Positions 8,845-18,268 of a DNA stretch of 64,000 nt are shown one piece after another. The stretch is from Williamwhitmania taraxaci (GTDB taxonomy: Bacteria; Bacteroidota; Bacteroidia; Bacteroidales; Williamwhitmaniaceae), in NCBI RefSeq assembly GCF_900096565.1, contig NZ_FMYP01000003.1:1-64000 (forward strand), written 5' to 3'. A model generated the notes under the pieces. The model worked only from the letters and a program-made list of their open reading frames with translations, searched no databases and was not told the origin of the DNA. Every line of letters starts with the position of its first letter. Within the stretch, counting starts at the first letter, position 1. A program made the position numbers and the translations under genes.

Positions 8845-10421
8845 TAGGTAGACAATATCTTCTTAAAAGCCGCATTGGGGAGAACACCATCGAGATCATC
8901 GGAAAGTTCAGGTAAGATACGCTCCACATAGTACATACTTATGGAGCCTATGTTTTTTACTGGAATCTCGCCTCGAGGAGTGCACTCAAAAAAGTCTTTA
9001 ATCTTATCGTAGGTCGACTGGGAAATATTGATTTTTCCGGGTTCCGATGCTTGCTCCATACGGCTGGCGACATTTACTGTGTCGCCCCATATGTCGTACG
9101 CAAATTTCTTGCGTCCAATTACTCCAGCAATTACATCGCCGGAGTGAATCCCTATTCTTACTTGCCAAGCTGATTTATCCAATAATTGGTCAGAGACTGC
9201 TTTCTCTTGCACAAATTTTTTGATTTCAAGAGCAGCCAATACAGTATCAAATGCATGGCTCTTGTTGGTTCGAGGTAGTCCTCCTGCACACATGTATGCA
9301 TCGCCAATCGTTTTTATCTTCTCAAGAAAGTGACCTTCCCCTATCTGCTCAAAACGTTGAAAGTAGTGATCGAGTATTTCGATAAGATCAAGAGCATCGT
9401 AGGCGCGAGTAAGACTCGAAAAGCCGACAAAGTCAGTAAACAACACAGACACATCCTTATAGGGTTTGGGCTTGGCAGTCCCCTTTCGGGTAAGTTGCCG
9501 AGCAATCTCCATCGGTAGAATATTTTGCAACAACTCTTCTGACTTTTTCTTCTCATCCTCGAGCGATCGCTTTTGCTCCTCGATCTCGGAGCGCTGCTGC
9601 TCCAACAACTGATTTGCTTCAGTAATATGGGCATGCTTATCGCCAAGTTCACGCTCTACTGCCTTAAAATCAGAAATATCTGTTTCAATACAAATTATCT
9701 TGAAAAAATTTCCCCAATGGTCGTAAACCGGCGACAAGGAGGTTTGGATATCTTTAACGACTCCATTTTTCATTGTCCAACTGTTCTCATAGGTAACGTA
9801 TTCACCATTTTCCCTACACCGCTTAAACGCAGCAACTGTCTTATGTGAAAGGTTATCCGAGAACATATTTGACCCAAACGATTCTTTAAATAACTTTAAA
9901 TTGCATCCGTATAACTTCTCGAATCCCCCGTTCACCCATTCAATGTCGCCGGTAGAACTAATCATAATTAAAGAGTTTCCAGCCTTGGTTGCTGCCACGG
10001 AAAAATCATTCAACTGCTGAGAGGTGGATCGCAAATCATTAACTGTTTGCGCATTCCGAAGCATTACTGTCAACCGAGGAACAAGTTCCTCTTGAACAAT
10101 AGGCTTGCGAAAGAAATCATCAGCACCAAGGGTTACGGCCTCAGCCACCGATTTTAAGTCAAGAAAATCATGAAAAAGATAAATTGGAATATTTCGCGTA
10201 AACTCGCTTCCTTTTAGGCTTGTGATGACAGAATAGCCTCCGGATCCATTAAAGCTATGATCGATGAGGATAGCAATTGGTTGGCTTTCAATAGCCGCCA
10301 ACAACGCCTCCTCCTTTTCGCAGCAAGAGACTTCGTATTCCGCAAATCGACTTTCCAACAACTGCAAAAGAAGTTGAAAATCGGATTCGTTTCTATCAAA
10401 AACAAGCAGAATCTTTCCCAT
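8841..10421 (-). CDS. response-regulator-like PAS adenylate cyclase (class III)
   Basis: This is a predicted soluble signal-controlled adenylate cyclase. A receiver domain spans about residues 1-125 with D9, phospho-acceptor D54 (ILIDHS) and K106. A PAS domain covers about 140-255, a coiled coil about 260-300, and a class III cyclase about 320-500. In the cyclase the metal-binding aspartates are D330 (FTDFVGF) and D374 (TIGDAYM). The purine-selecting positions are K370 (KIKTIG) and D443 (YDIWGDT), the pair expected for ATP, not GTP, and the transition-state Arg is in NVASRM. So cAMP is the predicted product. No kinase gene is adjacent. A cyclic-nucleotide-domain aspartase and a Crp/Fnr regulator are encoded elsewhere in the window. 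Confidence 0.9.
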   Translation of the reverse strand: MGKILLVFDRNESDFQLLLQLLESRFAEYEVSCCEKEEALLAAIESQPIAILIDHSFNGSGGYSVITSLKGSEFTRNIPIYLFHDFLDLKSVAEAVTLGADDFFRKPIVQEELVPRLTVMLRNAQTVNDLRSTSQQLNDFSVAATKAGNSLIMISSTGDIEWVNGGFEKLYGCNLKLFKESFGSNMFSDNLSHKTVAAFKRCRENGEYVTYENSWTMKNGVVKDIQTSLSPVYDHWGNFFKIICIETDISDFKAVERELGDKHAHITEANQLLEQQRSEIEEQKRSLEDEKKKSEELLQNILPMEIARQLTRKGTAKPKPYKDVSVLFTDFVGFSSLTRAYDALDLIEILDHYFQRFEQIGEGHFLEKIKTIGDAYMCAGGLPRTNKSHAFDTVLAALEIKKFVQEKAVSDQLLDKSAWQVRIGIHSGDVIAGVIGRKKFAYDIWGDTVNVASRMEQASEPGKINISQSTYDKIKDFFECTPRGEIPVKNIGSISMYYVERILPELSDDLDGVLPNAAFKKILSTY

Positions 10422-10510
10422 AATCTAAAAAATGACGCAAGATGATTAATGATTGCGGTCACTTAAAGTTACACATTAAAAGCAATGCACGACAACTGAA
10501 GGAATAAATT

Positions 10511-11221
10511 CTATCGTTTATTTGATTTACCGCCCAAACTGTTGACGAAATCAATCCAAAGAACATCTTTCGGTGTCGGGGCCACAATAACTACAAGCTC
10601 ATTCTTAACCGGATGCTCTATCGATATTTCCCGAGAATGCAAGCATATGCCACCATCGGGGTTCGATCGAGCAAAACCATACTTCAAATCCCCTTTGATG
10701 GGGCAACCAATTTTGGCTAGCTGAGCCCGTATTTGGTGGTGTCGTCCGGTATGCAAATCAATCTCGAGCAAAAAATAATTTACCGAGCGTGCAAGAATTG
10801 TATAGGACAAGCTTGCAACCTTGGCATCCGCCCTCGGCTTTGTAAGTGCCATTGTTCTATTCTTTGCCGTATCGCGCACCAAGTAATGCTCAAGGGTAGC
10901 CGATTCTTCCTCCGGTTTGTTTTTCACAATAGCCCAGTAAGTTTTCTTGACCGTTCCCTCTCTAAACATCTCATTAATCCGAGTAAGCGCCTTGCTAGTT
11001 TTCGCAAACAGCACCACACCGGAAACGGGTCGATCGATACGATGAGTTACGCCCAAAAAAACATTCCCAGGCTTGCTCTCTCGTTTCTTGAGAAAAGCCT
11101 TAACCTCATCTTCGAGCGATGAATCGCCGGTTGTATCGACTTGGACAAGTTGGCCGGCATGCTTATTAACTGCCAACAAATGGTTGTCCTCCCACAAAAT
11201 ATCTGCTTCGGTAAATGCCAT
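10511..11221 (-). CDS. RluA-family RNA pseudouridine synthase
   Basis: This protein isomerises uridine to pseudouridine in rRNA or tRNA. The catalytic Asp lies in the RluA signature HRIDRPVSGVVLFAKTSKA, and a second conserved block, HTGRHHQIRAQLAKIGCPI, follows. At 236 residues it is a compact member without an S4 domain, so the exact RNA target (RluA/RluC/TruC type) cannot be named. Its start is 3 nt past the stop of panB, so the two are an operon. Confidence 0.92.
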   Translation of the reverse strand: MAFTEADILWEDNHLLAVNKHAGQLVQVDTTGDSSLEDEVKAFLKKRESKPGNVFLGVTHRIDRPVSGVVLFAKTSKALTRINEMFREGTVKKTYWAIVKNKPEEESATLEHYLVRDTAKNRTMALTKPRADAKVASLSYTILARSVNYFLLEIDLHTGRHHQIRAQLAKIGCPIKGDLKYGFARSNPDGGICLHSREISIEHPVKNELVVIVAPTPKDVLWIDFVNSLGGKSNKR

Positions 11222-11224
11222 AGC

Positions 11225-12040
11225 TTAATATTGTTCCTTTTCGTTTGGAAAATCCTTACTTTTCACATCGGCAATATAACCTTGAAAAGCCTTCTGCATC
11301 TCTTCGAAGAGATTGTGGTAGCGGCGGAGAAATCGAGGTGAAAACTCTTTGGTGATGCCTAGCATATCGTGGGTAACAAGCACTTGCCCATCGACGTTTC
11401 CGCCTGCACCAATACCAATTACCGGAATTTTAAGTTCGTTCGCTACTTGAGCCGCTAAGGTTGCAGGAATTTTCTCGAGCACAAGGGCAAAACAACCAGT
11501 CTCTTCGAGGAGATGAGCATCCTTGAGTAATTTCATAGCCTCTGCCTCTTCTTTAGCACGGACGGCATAAGTTCCAAACTTATGAATTGACTGAGGAGTT
11601 AAACCAAGATGTCCCATTACCGGAATTCCAGCCGAAATGATACGGGCAACCGATTCAATCACTTCACTGCCGCCCTCCAACTTTACCGCATCCGCTGCAC
11701 TTTCTTTCATTATGCGAATACTGCTGGCGAGTGCCTCTTTAGAATTCCCCTGATAAGTACCAAAAGGCATATCCACTACCACTAAGGCACGATTGACACC
11801 CCTTACCACACCGCACGCGTGATAGATCATTTGGTCCAACGTAATGGGCAGCGTGGAGACATGACCAGCCATCACATTTGAAGCGGAGTCACCCACCAGC
11901 AGAACATCAATCCCCGATTCATCTAAAATGCGAGCCATGGAATAATCATATGCTGTCAGCATGGCTATTTTTTCACCTCGAGTCTTCATCTCCTGAAGCA
12001 CGTGAGTGGTAACTACTCTTACTTTCCCTTCTAATGACAT
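11225..12040 (-). CDS. panB: 3-methyl-2-oxobutanoate hydroxymethyltransferase
   Basis: This enzyme makes ketopantoate from alpha-ketoisovalerate and methylene-THF, the first committed step of pantothenate and CoA synthesis. The motifs include [20 protein letters not shown], the metal-site region [42 protein letters not shown] and [18 protein letters not shown]. The length of 271 residues fits the family. The ATG at 12040 follows a strong Bacteroidota-type promoter (12121-12091). It is followed by the pseudouridine synthase gene. Confidence 0.96.
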   Translation of the reverse strand: MSLEGKVRVVTTHVLQEMKTRGEKIAMLTAYDYSMARILDESGIDVLLVGDSASNVMAGHVSTLPITLDQMIYHACGVVRGVNRALVVVDMPFGTYQGNSKEALASSIRIMKESAADAVKLEGGSEVIESVARIISAGIPVMGHLGLTPQSIHKFGTYAVRAKEEAEAMKLLKDAHLLEETGCFALVLEKIPATLAAQVANELKIPVIGIGAGGNVDGQVLVTHDMLGITKEFSPRFLRRYHNLFEEMQKAFQGYIADVKSKDFPNEKEQY

Positions 12041-12090
12041 GGCATCACGATTTGTCGTTCAACTGGATATTAACTTCATAATAATTGAGC

Positions 12091-12121
12091 CAAAGCTACG
12101 AAGAATAAGAACACCCTCAAA
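12091..12121 (-). promoter_or_regulatory. promoter of the panB operon
   Basis: On the minus strand TTTG (12121-12118), a 19-nt spacer and TAGCTTTG (12098-12091) give a full match to the Bacteroidota -33/-7 consensus, about 50 nt before the panB start codon. Confidence 0.8.
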
Positions 12122-12314
12122 GGTGACAGCAAAGGGATTTTACAAGTCCAAGCAATAATTAGAACTGCCGTAATGTCACGAACAAAACAAACAGTTTGAC
12201 CATATCCAGCAGAAACCGCTGTCAGCACTCATAAAAACATGACACATTAAGCAATGGCACAATGATTGCAAAGAGTGGATAACGAACAAAAGTAAACAAC
12301 AAAACATAAAAAAA

Positions 12315-14228
12315 ATGGGCAAAATTATTGGTATTGACCTCGGAACAACTAACTCATGCGTTTCTGTAATGGAAGGCAACGAGCCGGTGGTTATTCCTAA
12401 CAGCGAAGGTAAGCGCACGACTCCTTCGATGGTTGCATTTGCAGAGAATGGCGAACGTAAAGTTGGCGACCCTGCCAAGCGTCAAGCCATCACAAACTCG
12501 ACAAAAACAATATTCTCCATAAAACGATTTATGGGGGAAACCTTTGACAAGGTACAAAAAGAGATCAACCGTGTTTCCTACAAAGTAGTGAAGGGCGAGA
12601 ACAACACCCCTCGTGTTGAAATTGATGACAGGAAATTCTCGCCTCAAGAAATTTCGGCTATGATTCTTCAAAAAATGAAGAAAACAGCTGAAGACTACTT
12701 GGGCCAAGAGGTAACCGAAGCCGTTATTACGGTGCCTGCTTACTTCAGCGATTCACAGCGTCAAGCAACCAAGGAAGCTGGTGAAATTGCTGGACTTAAG
12801 GTGCGCCGCATCATCAACGAGCCTACAGCTGCGGCACTTGCCTACGGTCTCGACAAAATGTCACGCGATATGAAAATCGCAGTATTCGACCTTGGTGGTG
12901 GAACCTTTGATATCTCTATCCTTGAACTAGGTGAAGGCGTATTCGAAGTAAAATCGACCAACGGCGACACCCACCTTGGTGGTGACGACTTTGACCACGT
13001 TATTATTGACTGGTTGGCCGAGAGTTTCCTCAAGGACGAAGGAATTGATTTAAGAAAAGATCCTATGGCGCTACAACGCCTAAAGGAAGCAGCAGAAAAG
13101 GCTAAGGTAGAACTTTCGAGCGCTACCTCTACCGAAATCAACCTGCCCTATATCATGCCCGTTGATGGTATTCCAAAGCACTTGGTTAAAACACTCACCC
13201 GTGCTCAGTTCGAGCAATTGGCCGACAAACTTATCCAAGCAACAATTGGACCTTGCAAAAAGGCACTATCCGATGCTGGCTTAACAATTAACGACCTTAA
13301 CGAGGTTATCCTAGTTGGAGGTTCCACACGTATTCCTGCAATCCAAAAGATTGTAGAGGAATTCTTCGGAAAAGCACCTTCGAAAGGCGTTAACCCCGAC
13401 GAAGTAGTTGCTGTAGGTGCTGCCATTCAAGGCGGTGTACTTTCCGGTGATGTAAAAGACGTTCTTTTGCTTGATGTTACTCCGCTTTCACTTGGTATCG
13501 AAACCATGGGTAGCGTGTTTACAAAGCTCATCGAAGCAAACACCACTATCCCAACGCGTAAATCGGAAACGTTTACCACTGCGGCCGACAGCCAACCAAC
13601 GGTTGAAATCCATATTCTACAAGGCGAACGCCCAATGGCCAAAGACAATAAGACCATTGGAAGGTTCCATCTTGACGGTATTCCACCAGCCCCTAGAGGT
13701 GTTCCCCAAGTTGAGGTTATCTTTGATATCGACGCAAACGGAATTCTTCACGTTACGGCAAAGGACAAGGGTACCGGCAAGGAACAAAAAATCAGGATCG
13801 AAGCTTCGTCTGGGCTAACCGATGACGAAATCAAGAGAATGCGCGAAGAAGCAAAGGCTAACGAAGAATCCGACAAGAAGACTCGCGAAACCGTAGACAA
13901 ATTTAACGCTGCCGACAGCTTGATTTTCCAAACCGAAAAGCAACTTAAGGAGTTTGGCGATAAACTTCCTGCTGACAAAAAGGCTCCAATTGAAGCCGAT
14001 TTGGCAGAACTCAAGGAGGCACACAAGAATCAAGATATTGAAAGGCTTGATAAGGCTACCGAACAGCTCAACAAAGACTGGCAAGTTGCCAGCGAAGAGC
14101 TTTACAAGGCCGGACAAGACGCTTCTCAAGGTGCTGATCCAAATGCCAATGCAGGTCAATCCACAAACAGCGGTTCCAAGTCTGGTAACGATGAGGTTAC
14201 CGATGTAGACTTCGAAGAAGTGAAATAA
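12315..14228 (+). CDS. dnaK: chaperone DnaK (Hsp70)
   Basis: This ATP-dependent chaperone works with DnaJ and GrpE. The nucleotide-binding domain starts [20 protein letters not shown], with [30 protein letters not shown] and [14 protein letters not shown]. The substrate-binding domain follows from about residue 385 ([16 protein letters not shown]), then the helical lid and the conserved acidic C-terminus DVDFEEVK. The length of 637 residues is standard. It appears monocistronic, with a strong terminator just after the stop. No CIRCE element and no clear TAnnTTTG box were seen upstream. grpE and dnaJ are not in the window. Confidence 0.99.
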   Translation: MGKIIGIDLGTTNSCVSVMEGNEPVVIPNSEGKRTTPSMVAFAENGERKVGDPAKRQAITNSTKTIFSIKRFMGETFDKVQKEINRVSYKVVKGENNTPRVEIDDRKFSPQEISAMILQKMKKTAEDYLGQEVTEAVITVPAYFSDSQRQATKEAGEIAGLKVRRIINEPTAAALAYGLDKMSRDMKIAVFDLGGGTFDISILELGEGVFEVKSTNGDTHLGGDDFDHVIIDWLAESFLKDEGIDLRKDPMALQRLKEAAEKAKVELSSATSTEINLPYIMPVDGIPKHLVKTLTRAQFEQLADKLIQATIGPCKKALSDAGLTINDLNEVILVGGSTRIPAIQKIVEEFFGKAPSKGVNPDEVVAVGAAIQGGVLSGDVKDVLLLDVTPLSLGIETMGSVFTKLIEANTTIPTRKSETFTTAADSQPTVEIHILQGERPMAKDNKTIGRFHLDGIPPAPRGVPQVEVIFDIDANGILHVTAKDKGTGKEQKIRIEASSGLTDDEIKRMREEAKANEESDKKTRETVDKFNAADSLIFQTEKQLKEFGDKLPADKKAPIEADLAELKEAHKNQDIERLDKATEQLNKDWQVASEELYKAGQDASQGADPNANAGQSTNSGSKSGNDEVTDVDFEEVK

Positions 14229-14249
14229 TATTTCTTCTACAATAAAAAG

Positions 14250-14284
14250 TATAAGGGTTCCAATCGGAACCCTTTGCTTTTTTA
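14250..14284 (+). terminator. Rho-independent terminator of dnaK
   Basis: AAGGGTTCC and GGAACCCTT form a 9-bp stem around AATC, followed by TGCTTTTTT. It lies 20-odd nt after the dnaK stop. Confidence 0.9.
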
Positions 14285-14334
14285 TTATACCTTCGTTGTA
14301 TTCGAAAAACAACGCAAGCATTAAAAGTAAGTTT

Positions 14335-15135
14335 ATGAAGATATATATCACAACAATAACAGTTTTACTGTTTTCGGCCACTATTACTCTTGGCCAAAAT
14401 ATCCCAACAAACACTAATCTTCGCGACGAGAAAGGAAGGAAACAGGGGGTTTGGTGCAAACTCTATAAAAATGGAGAACCGGCCTACACGGCAAAATTCA
14501 AAGACGACATTCCTACCGACACGCTTAAACGGTATACCGAAAAGGGAACCCTAAAAGTGGTAATGATATTCGATAATACAGGAAAAATAGCAACAACAAC
14601 ATACTTACATCCCAACGGCAAACGCGCAGCTGAAGGCATCTTTATTGGTCAACAAAAAGATGGTATCTGGAAGTATTATACTCCCGACACAACAATTCTG
14701 ATGATTGAGCAATACGCCAAAGGAAAGCTCAATGGAATAAGAAAACGCTTCTACACTACAGGTGAGATAATGGAGGAACTATCTTTTTCCAATGGCATAA
14801 AAAATGGCGTTTGGACCACCTACTTCCCCAATGGACGATACAAGTATAGCGGCGTTTACAAAGAAGGGAAGCTCAATGGAGAGATGAAAACCTTCTACTC
14901 CAATGGAAGACTTGTATCCGAGGGCAACTACAAAAACGGATTAAAAGAAGGGGAATGGCAATTCTATAACGAGAATGGTGATCCAACCCAAAAAGTGGTA
15001 TACAGAAATGGAATTGGAAACAACAAAGACAAACTCGACAGAAAACAAACGGAACAACTCCTCGAACTAGAGAAAAATATTGGAAAAATAGAGGAACCTT
15101 CCGCCGAAAAAGTAATGGAGCAAATGGGTTATTAA
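14335..15135 (+). CDS. secreted MORN-repeat (YwqK-like) protein
   Basis: This protein has tandem MORN-type repeats, a beta-hairpin repeat with the pattern G-x-W-x-Y-Y-x-N-G. Examples are KQGVWCKLYKNGEP, KDGIWKYYTP, KNGVWTTYFPNG, LNGEMKTFYSNGR and KEGEWQFYNENGD, spread over about residues 30-220. A signal peptide follows the chosen ATG at 14335 (MKIYITTITVLLFSATITLG); an earlier in-frame ATG at 14296 would bury it. The C-terminal 45 residues are charged and helical. Function is unknown; related Bacteroidota proteins are often labelled YwqK-like, but no toxin partner is next to it. Its stop abuts the start of the subtilase gene, so both are likely cotranscribed. Confidence 0.75.
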   Translation: MKIYITTITVLLFSATITLGQNIPTNTNLRDEKGRKQGVWCKLYKNGEPAYTAKFKDDIPTDTLKRYTEKGTLKVVMIFDNTGKIATTTYLHPNGKRAAEGIFIGQQKDGIWKYYTPDTTILMIEQYAKGKLNGIRKRFYTTGEIMEELSFSNGIKNGVWTTYFPNGRYKYSGVYKEGKLNGEMKTFYSNGRLVSEGNYKNGLKEGEWQFYNENGDPTQKVVYRNGIGNNKDKLDRKQTEQLLELEKNIGKIEEPSAEKVMEQMGY

Positions 15136-16767
15136 ATGCGAACCGGAAATTCCCTTGTGCTACTTTTGCTATTGCTGATTCCATCTCTTGGTTTCTGTCA
15201 AAGCTTATATTGGGTGGGGTTTCCAGATAAAAACAGAAGTGAATACTCTACTGAGATCCCCGAGAAATTTTTAAGTAAAAAAGCAATCAATCGTAGAGCA
15301 AAACAGCAGATTGAAATTACGGCTGAGGACCTCCCCGTCTGCAATCATTACATTGATAGCGTTAAAAAGACAGGAGCGGAAATACTTTTCGCCCTGAAGT
15401 GGCTAAATGGAGTGGTTGTAAGGCCAACCAATGAACAACTTGAGGCAATAAAGAAAACTAATCTCTCGTTCTCAGTAATCTCCATATACGAACCATTACC
15501 AAGAAGCACGACACTTCGCGGGACCAATAAATTGGGACTGTCCAATAGAACAGACTTCAACCATTCCTACTATGGCAATGGATTTGATGCTGTAGATTTA
15601 ATAAAGGGTCCGTTCCTCCACCAACTTGGATACAAAGGCCAAGGAAAGCTAATTGCCATTATCGACGATGGGTTTTACCACGCCAACCAACTCAACCTTT
15701 TCGCCGACGCTTTTTCGAACAATAGAGTGATCGCAACGAAGGATTTTGTAAACCCAACTTCAAACATTTTTGAAGAGGACTCCCATGGAATGCATGTGTT
15801 TTCTGTAATAGGGACTAATACACCAACAAAAATGGTTGGAACTGCTCCCGAAGCCAACTACCTTCTCCTAAGAAGTGAAGATTACAACAGCGAGCAGCTC
15901 GTTGAAGAGTATTACTGGGCTGCGGCTGCAGAATATGCCGACAGCATGGGCGCAGATATCATCAACACCTCTCTTGGTTACACTACCTTCGATATCCCTT
16001 CCCAAAACCACGCATACGCGGATCTCACAGGAGATGTAACGCCTATTTCTAAATCATGCACCATAGCAGCAAGTAAAGGCATGATTATAGTTTGTTCGGC
16101 CGGCAACGAGGGCAACAACGCGTGGAAATACATTTCAGCTCCTGCAGATGCTAAGGGAATATTAACTGTTGGTGCAGTTCCCATAGACTCCATCCCCTCC
16201 AGCTTCACCTCCATTGGCCCAAGTGCCGATGGGCGAATTAAACCAGAAATAGTTGCACTAGGGTCGAGAGTTGGAATTATTGACGATCTGGGGATTCCGT
16301 CTCAGGGCAATGGCACATCCTATGCCGCCCCAATAATCGCAGGAATGTCCGCTTGCCTATGGCAAGCATTCCCAAACCTATCGGCAAATCAAATTCGGCA
16401 AGCCTTAATCAGCTCCGCTTCAAGATACTCCAATCCAACTGAAAAGTTGGGTTACGGAATACCTAATACCCAGTTAGCCTACTACAACCTTCTCAATGAA
16501 TCTGGTGAATCGCACTGTATAGAACCTGAAATGTACCCAAATCCCGTTTCAGGAGAACTCCGAATCACACTTCACAATGCCACCGCAGGAGAAGCAACAA
16601 TTGCGATTTACAGCGGTTCAGGGGTATGCGTCTTTCGAAAACAGTGGTTGGTAACATCGTCCATTGACACTACAATCCAAATAAACGCTAACTTATCTAA
16701 GGGCATCTACATTGCACATCTTACATGCGGAGCCTGCCATTGGCGTGAAAAATTAGTTAAACAATAA
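15136..16767 (+). CDS. S8 subtilisin-like protease with T9SS sorting domain
   Basis: This is a predicted extracellular or surface serine protease. There is a signal peptide (MRTGNSLVLLLLLLIPSLGF), an N-terminal propeptide-like region to about residue 165, and then the subtilase domain with the triad D177 (IIDDGF), H217 (DSHGMHV) and S395 (GNGTSYAAP). The last about 75 residues (starting MYPNPVSGELRITL and ending in KLVKQ) are a type A Por-secretion (T9SS) C-terminal domain, which directs outer-membrane passage and surface attachment or release. The total of 543 residues matches many Bacteroidota subtilases. The ATG directly follows the MORN gene stop, and xseA starts 4 nt after its own stop. 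Confidence 0.93.
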   Translation: MRTGNSLVLLLLLLIPSLGFCQSLYWVGFPDKNRSEYSTEIPEKFLSKKAINRRAKQQIEITAEDLPVCNHYIDSVKKTGAEILFALKWLNGVVVRPTNEQLEAIKKTNLSFSVISIYEPLPRSTTLRGTNKLGLSNRTDFNHSYYGNGFDAVDLIKGPFLHQLGYKGQGKLIAIIDDGFYHANQLNLFADAFSNNRVIATKDFVNPTSNIFEEDSHGMHVFSVIGTNTPTKMVGTAPEANYLLLRSEDYNSEQLVEEYYWAAAAEYADSMGADIINTSLGYTTFDIPSQNHAYADLTGDVTPISKSCTIAASKGMIIVCSAGNEGNNAWKYISAPADAKGILTVGAVPIDSIPSSFTSIGPSADGRIKPEIVALGSRVGIIDDLGIPSQGNGTSYAAPIIAGMSACLWQAFPNLSANQIRQALISSASRYSNPTEKLGYGIPNTQLAYYNLLNESGESHCIEPEMYPNPVSGELRITLHNATAGEATIAIYSGSGVCVFRKQWLVTSSIDTTIQINANLSKGIYIAHLTCGACHWREKLVKQ

Positions 16768-16771
16768 AGCC

Positions 16772-18148
16772 ATGCAAGTTGGAACCCATCTAACCCTTTT
16801 CGACCTCAACCAAACCATTCGGGCAAAACTTGTAGAAGCCTTTCCTGAATCGCTATGGGTTATTGCCGAGATTAGCGAGATTAAGGTCGGAACAACCGGC
16901 CACTGCTATATCGATCTTATCCAAAAAGACAAACGAACAAATAGCTTAAAAGCAAAGGCATCAGCCACCATATGGGCATCCACATTTCGGATGCTTCGAC
17001 CATACTTCGAAACAACAACCGGACGGCCACTAACCTCTGGTATGAAGATTCTTATTCGTGCTACGGTGGAGTATCACGAACTATACGGCCTCTCCCTAAA
17101 AGTTATGGATATTGACCCTACCTACACCATAGGCGAAATGGAATTGCAGCGACAGCAGACCATTCAGAAATTAGTGGACGATGGTGTTTTTGAAATGAAC
17201 AAACAGGTTGAATTCCCAATGGTTCCCCTTCATATCGCCGTAATATCATCGGAAACCTCTGCAGGATTTGTCGATTTCATGCACCAATTGAAATCCAATG
17301 AATATGGATTTGTATTTCGAACCACCATCTTCCAAGCCACCATGCAGGGAAAGGAGGCAGAACCGTCCATCCTACTTGCGCTTGATTCTATCTTCAATGC
17401 GGTAGACCAATTCGATACCGTTGTAATCATCAGGGGTGGTGGAGCCCAAGCCGATCTGAGCTATTTTGACTCCTACTGGCTGGCCTTCCATATCGCCCAA
17501 TTCCCGTTACCAGTAATAACAGGCATTGGACATACAAAAGATATTTCGGTTTGCGATATGGTTTCAAATACATCCGTAAAAACACCTACTGCAGCAGCAG
17601 AACTGCTTATCCAGAAAATTGCTGAATTCGACTACAGGCTCACAGAGTTCACCCAAATCCTCACCGATACGGTGGAGGAACTTATTACCGAACATCAACA
17701 GAAATTAAAACATGTTTTTCGGAAAGTAATCGGAGTTACGAACATGCTGTCTCAACATGAAAACAGTCTGAACATACTGGCACATGACATCAAATCCATC
17801 ACAGAAAGACACTTAAGCCAAAAGAAATGGATGCTTACTTCTGCATTTAAGACAATTACAAGTAGAACTAAAGCAATTTTACTACAGGAGAGAACAACTT
17901 CGGAAAGAAACAAATTGGAACTAAGGCACAATCTATCTTCAATGGTCACTTCCGAGAACAAAGTTCTTAAGGCAAAGGAAATCATTTTCAAGAACCTTCA
18001 TCCAGACAAGATTCTGAGACGAGGATACTCCATTACACGAGTTAACGGAAAAGCCATAAAGAGTGCAGATAAACTGCACTCAGGCGAAATAATAAAGACA
18101 ACCCTTGCATGCGGCACCATAATTAGTTCCATTCTCCCAACCGAATAG
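16772..18148 (+). CDS. xseA: exodeoxyribonuclease VII large subunit
   Basis: This is the catalytic large subunit of ExoVII, which degrades single-stranded DNA from both ends. An N-terminal OB-fold spans about residues 1-105. The nuclease core has VIIRGGGAQADLSYFDSYWLA and the signature ITGIGHTKDISVCDMVSNTS followed by VKTPTAAAELL. A long coiled-coil region (about 280-400), where small subunits bind, is followed by RRGYSITRVNGKAIKS. The length of 458 residues is normal. The partner gene xseB lies more than 5 kb downstream, beyond two histidine-kinase genes. Confidence 0.95.
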   Translation: MQVGTHLTLFDLNQTIRAKLVEAFPESLWVIAEISEIKVGTTGHCYIDLIQKDKRTNSLKAKASATIWASTFRMLRPYFETTTGRPLTSGMKILIRATVEYHELYGLSLKVMDIDPTYTIGEMELQRQQTIQKLVDDGVFEMNKQVEFPMVPLHIAVISSETSAGFVDFMHQLKSNEYGFVFRTTIFQATMQGKEAEPSILLALDSIFNAVDQFDTVVIIRGGGAQADLSYFDSYWLAFHIAQFPLPVITGIGHTKDISVCDMVSNTSVKTPTAAAELLIQKIAEFDYRLTEFTQILTDTVEELITEHQQKLKHVFRKVIGVTNMLSQHENSLNILAHDIKSITERHLSQKKWMLTSAFKTITSRTKAILLQERTTSERNKLELRHNLSSMVTSENKVLKAKEIIFKNLHPDKILRRGYSITRVNGKAIKSADKLHSGEIIKTTLACGTIISSILPTE

Positions 18149-18268
18149 CTACCTCAGACCAGATATAAAACAGATTATGGCGCTACAAATCAAACATACA
18201 AGGATGTTTCCTTGCTATTTTATCCACATTTTTTCATACTTTTAGCCAAGTTGATTCAAAAAATTCCG

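Noticed and set aside
12176-12314. CIRCE (HrcA) operator upstream of dnaK
   Set aside because: Only a single GCACTC half-site is found; no inverted GAGTGC partner at the required 9-nt spacing.
13815-14459. 214-codon minus-strand frame in the dnaK 3' end
   Set aside because: It is antisense to the well-supported DnaK C-terminus and the start of the MORN gene, with implausible composition.
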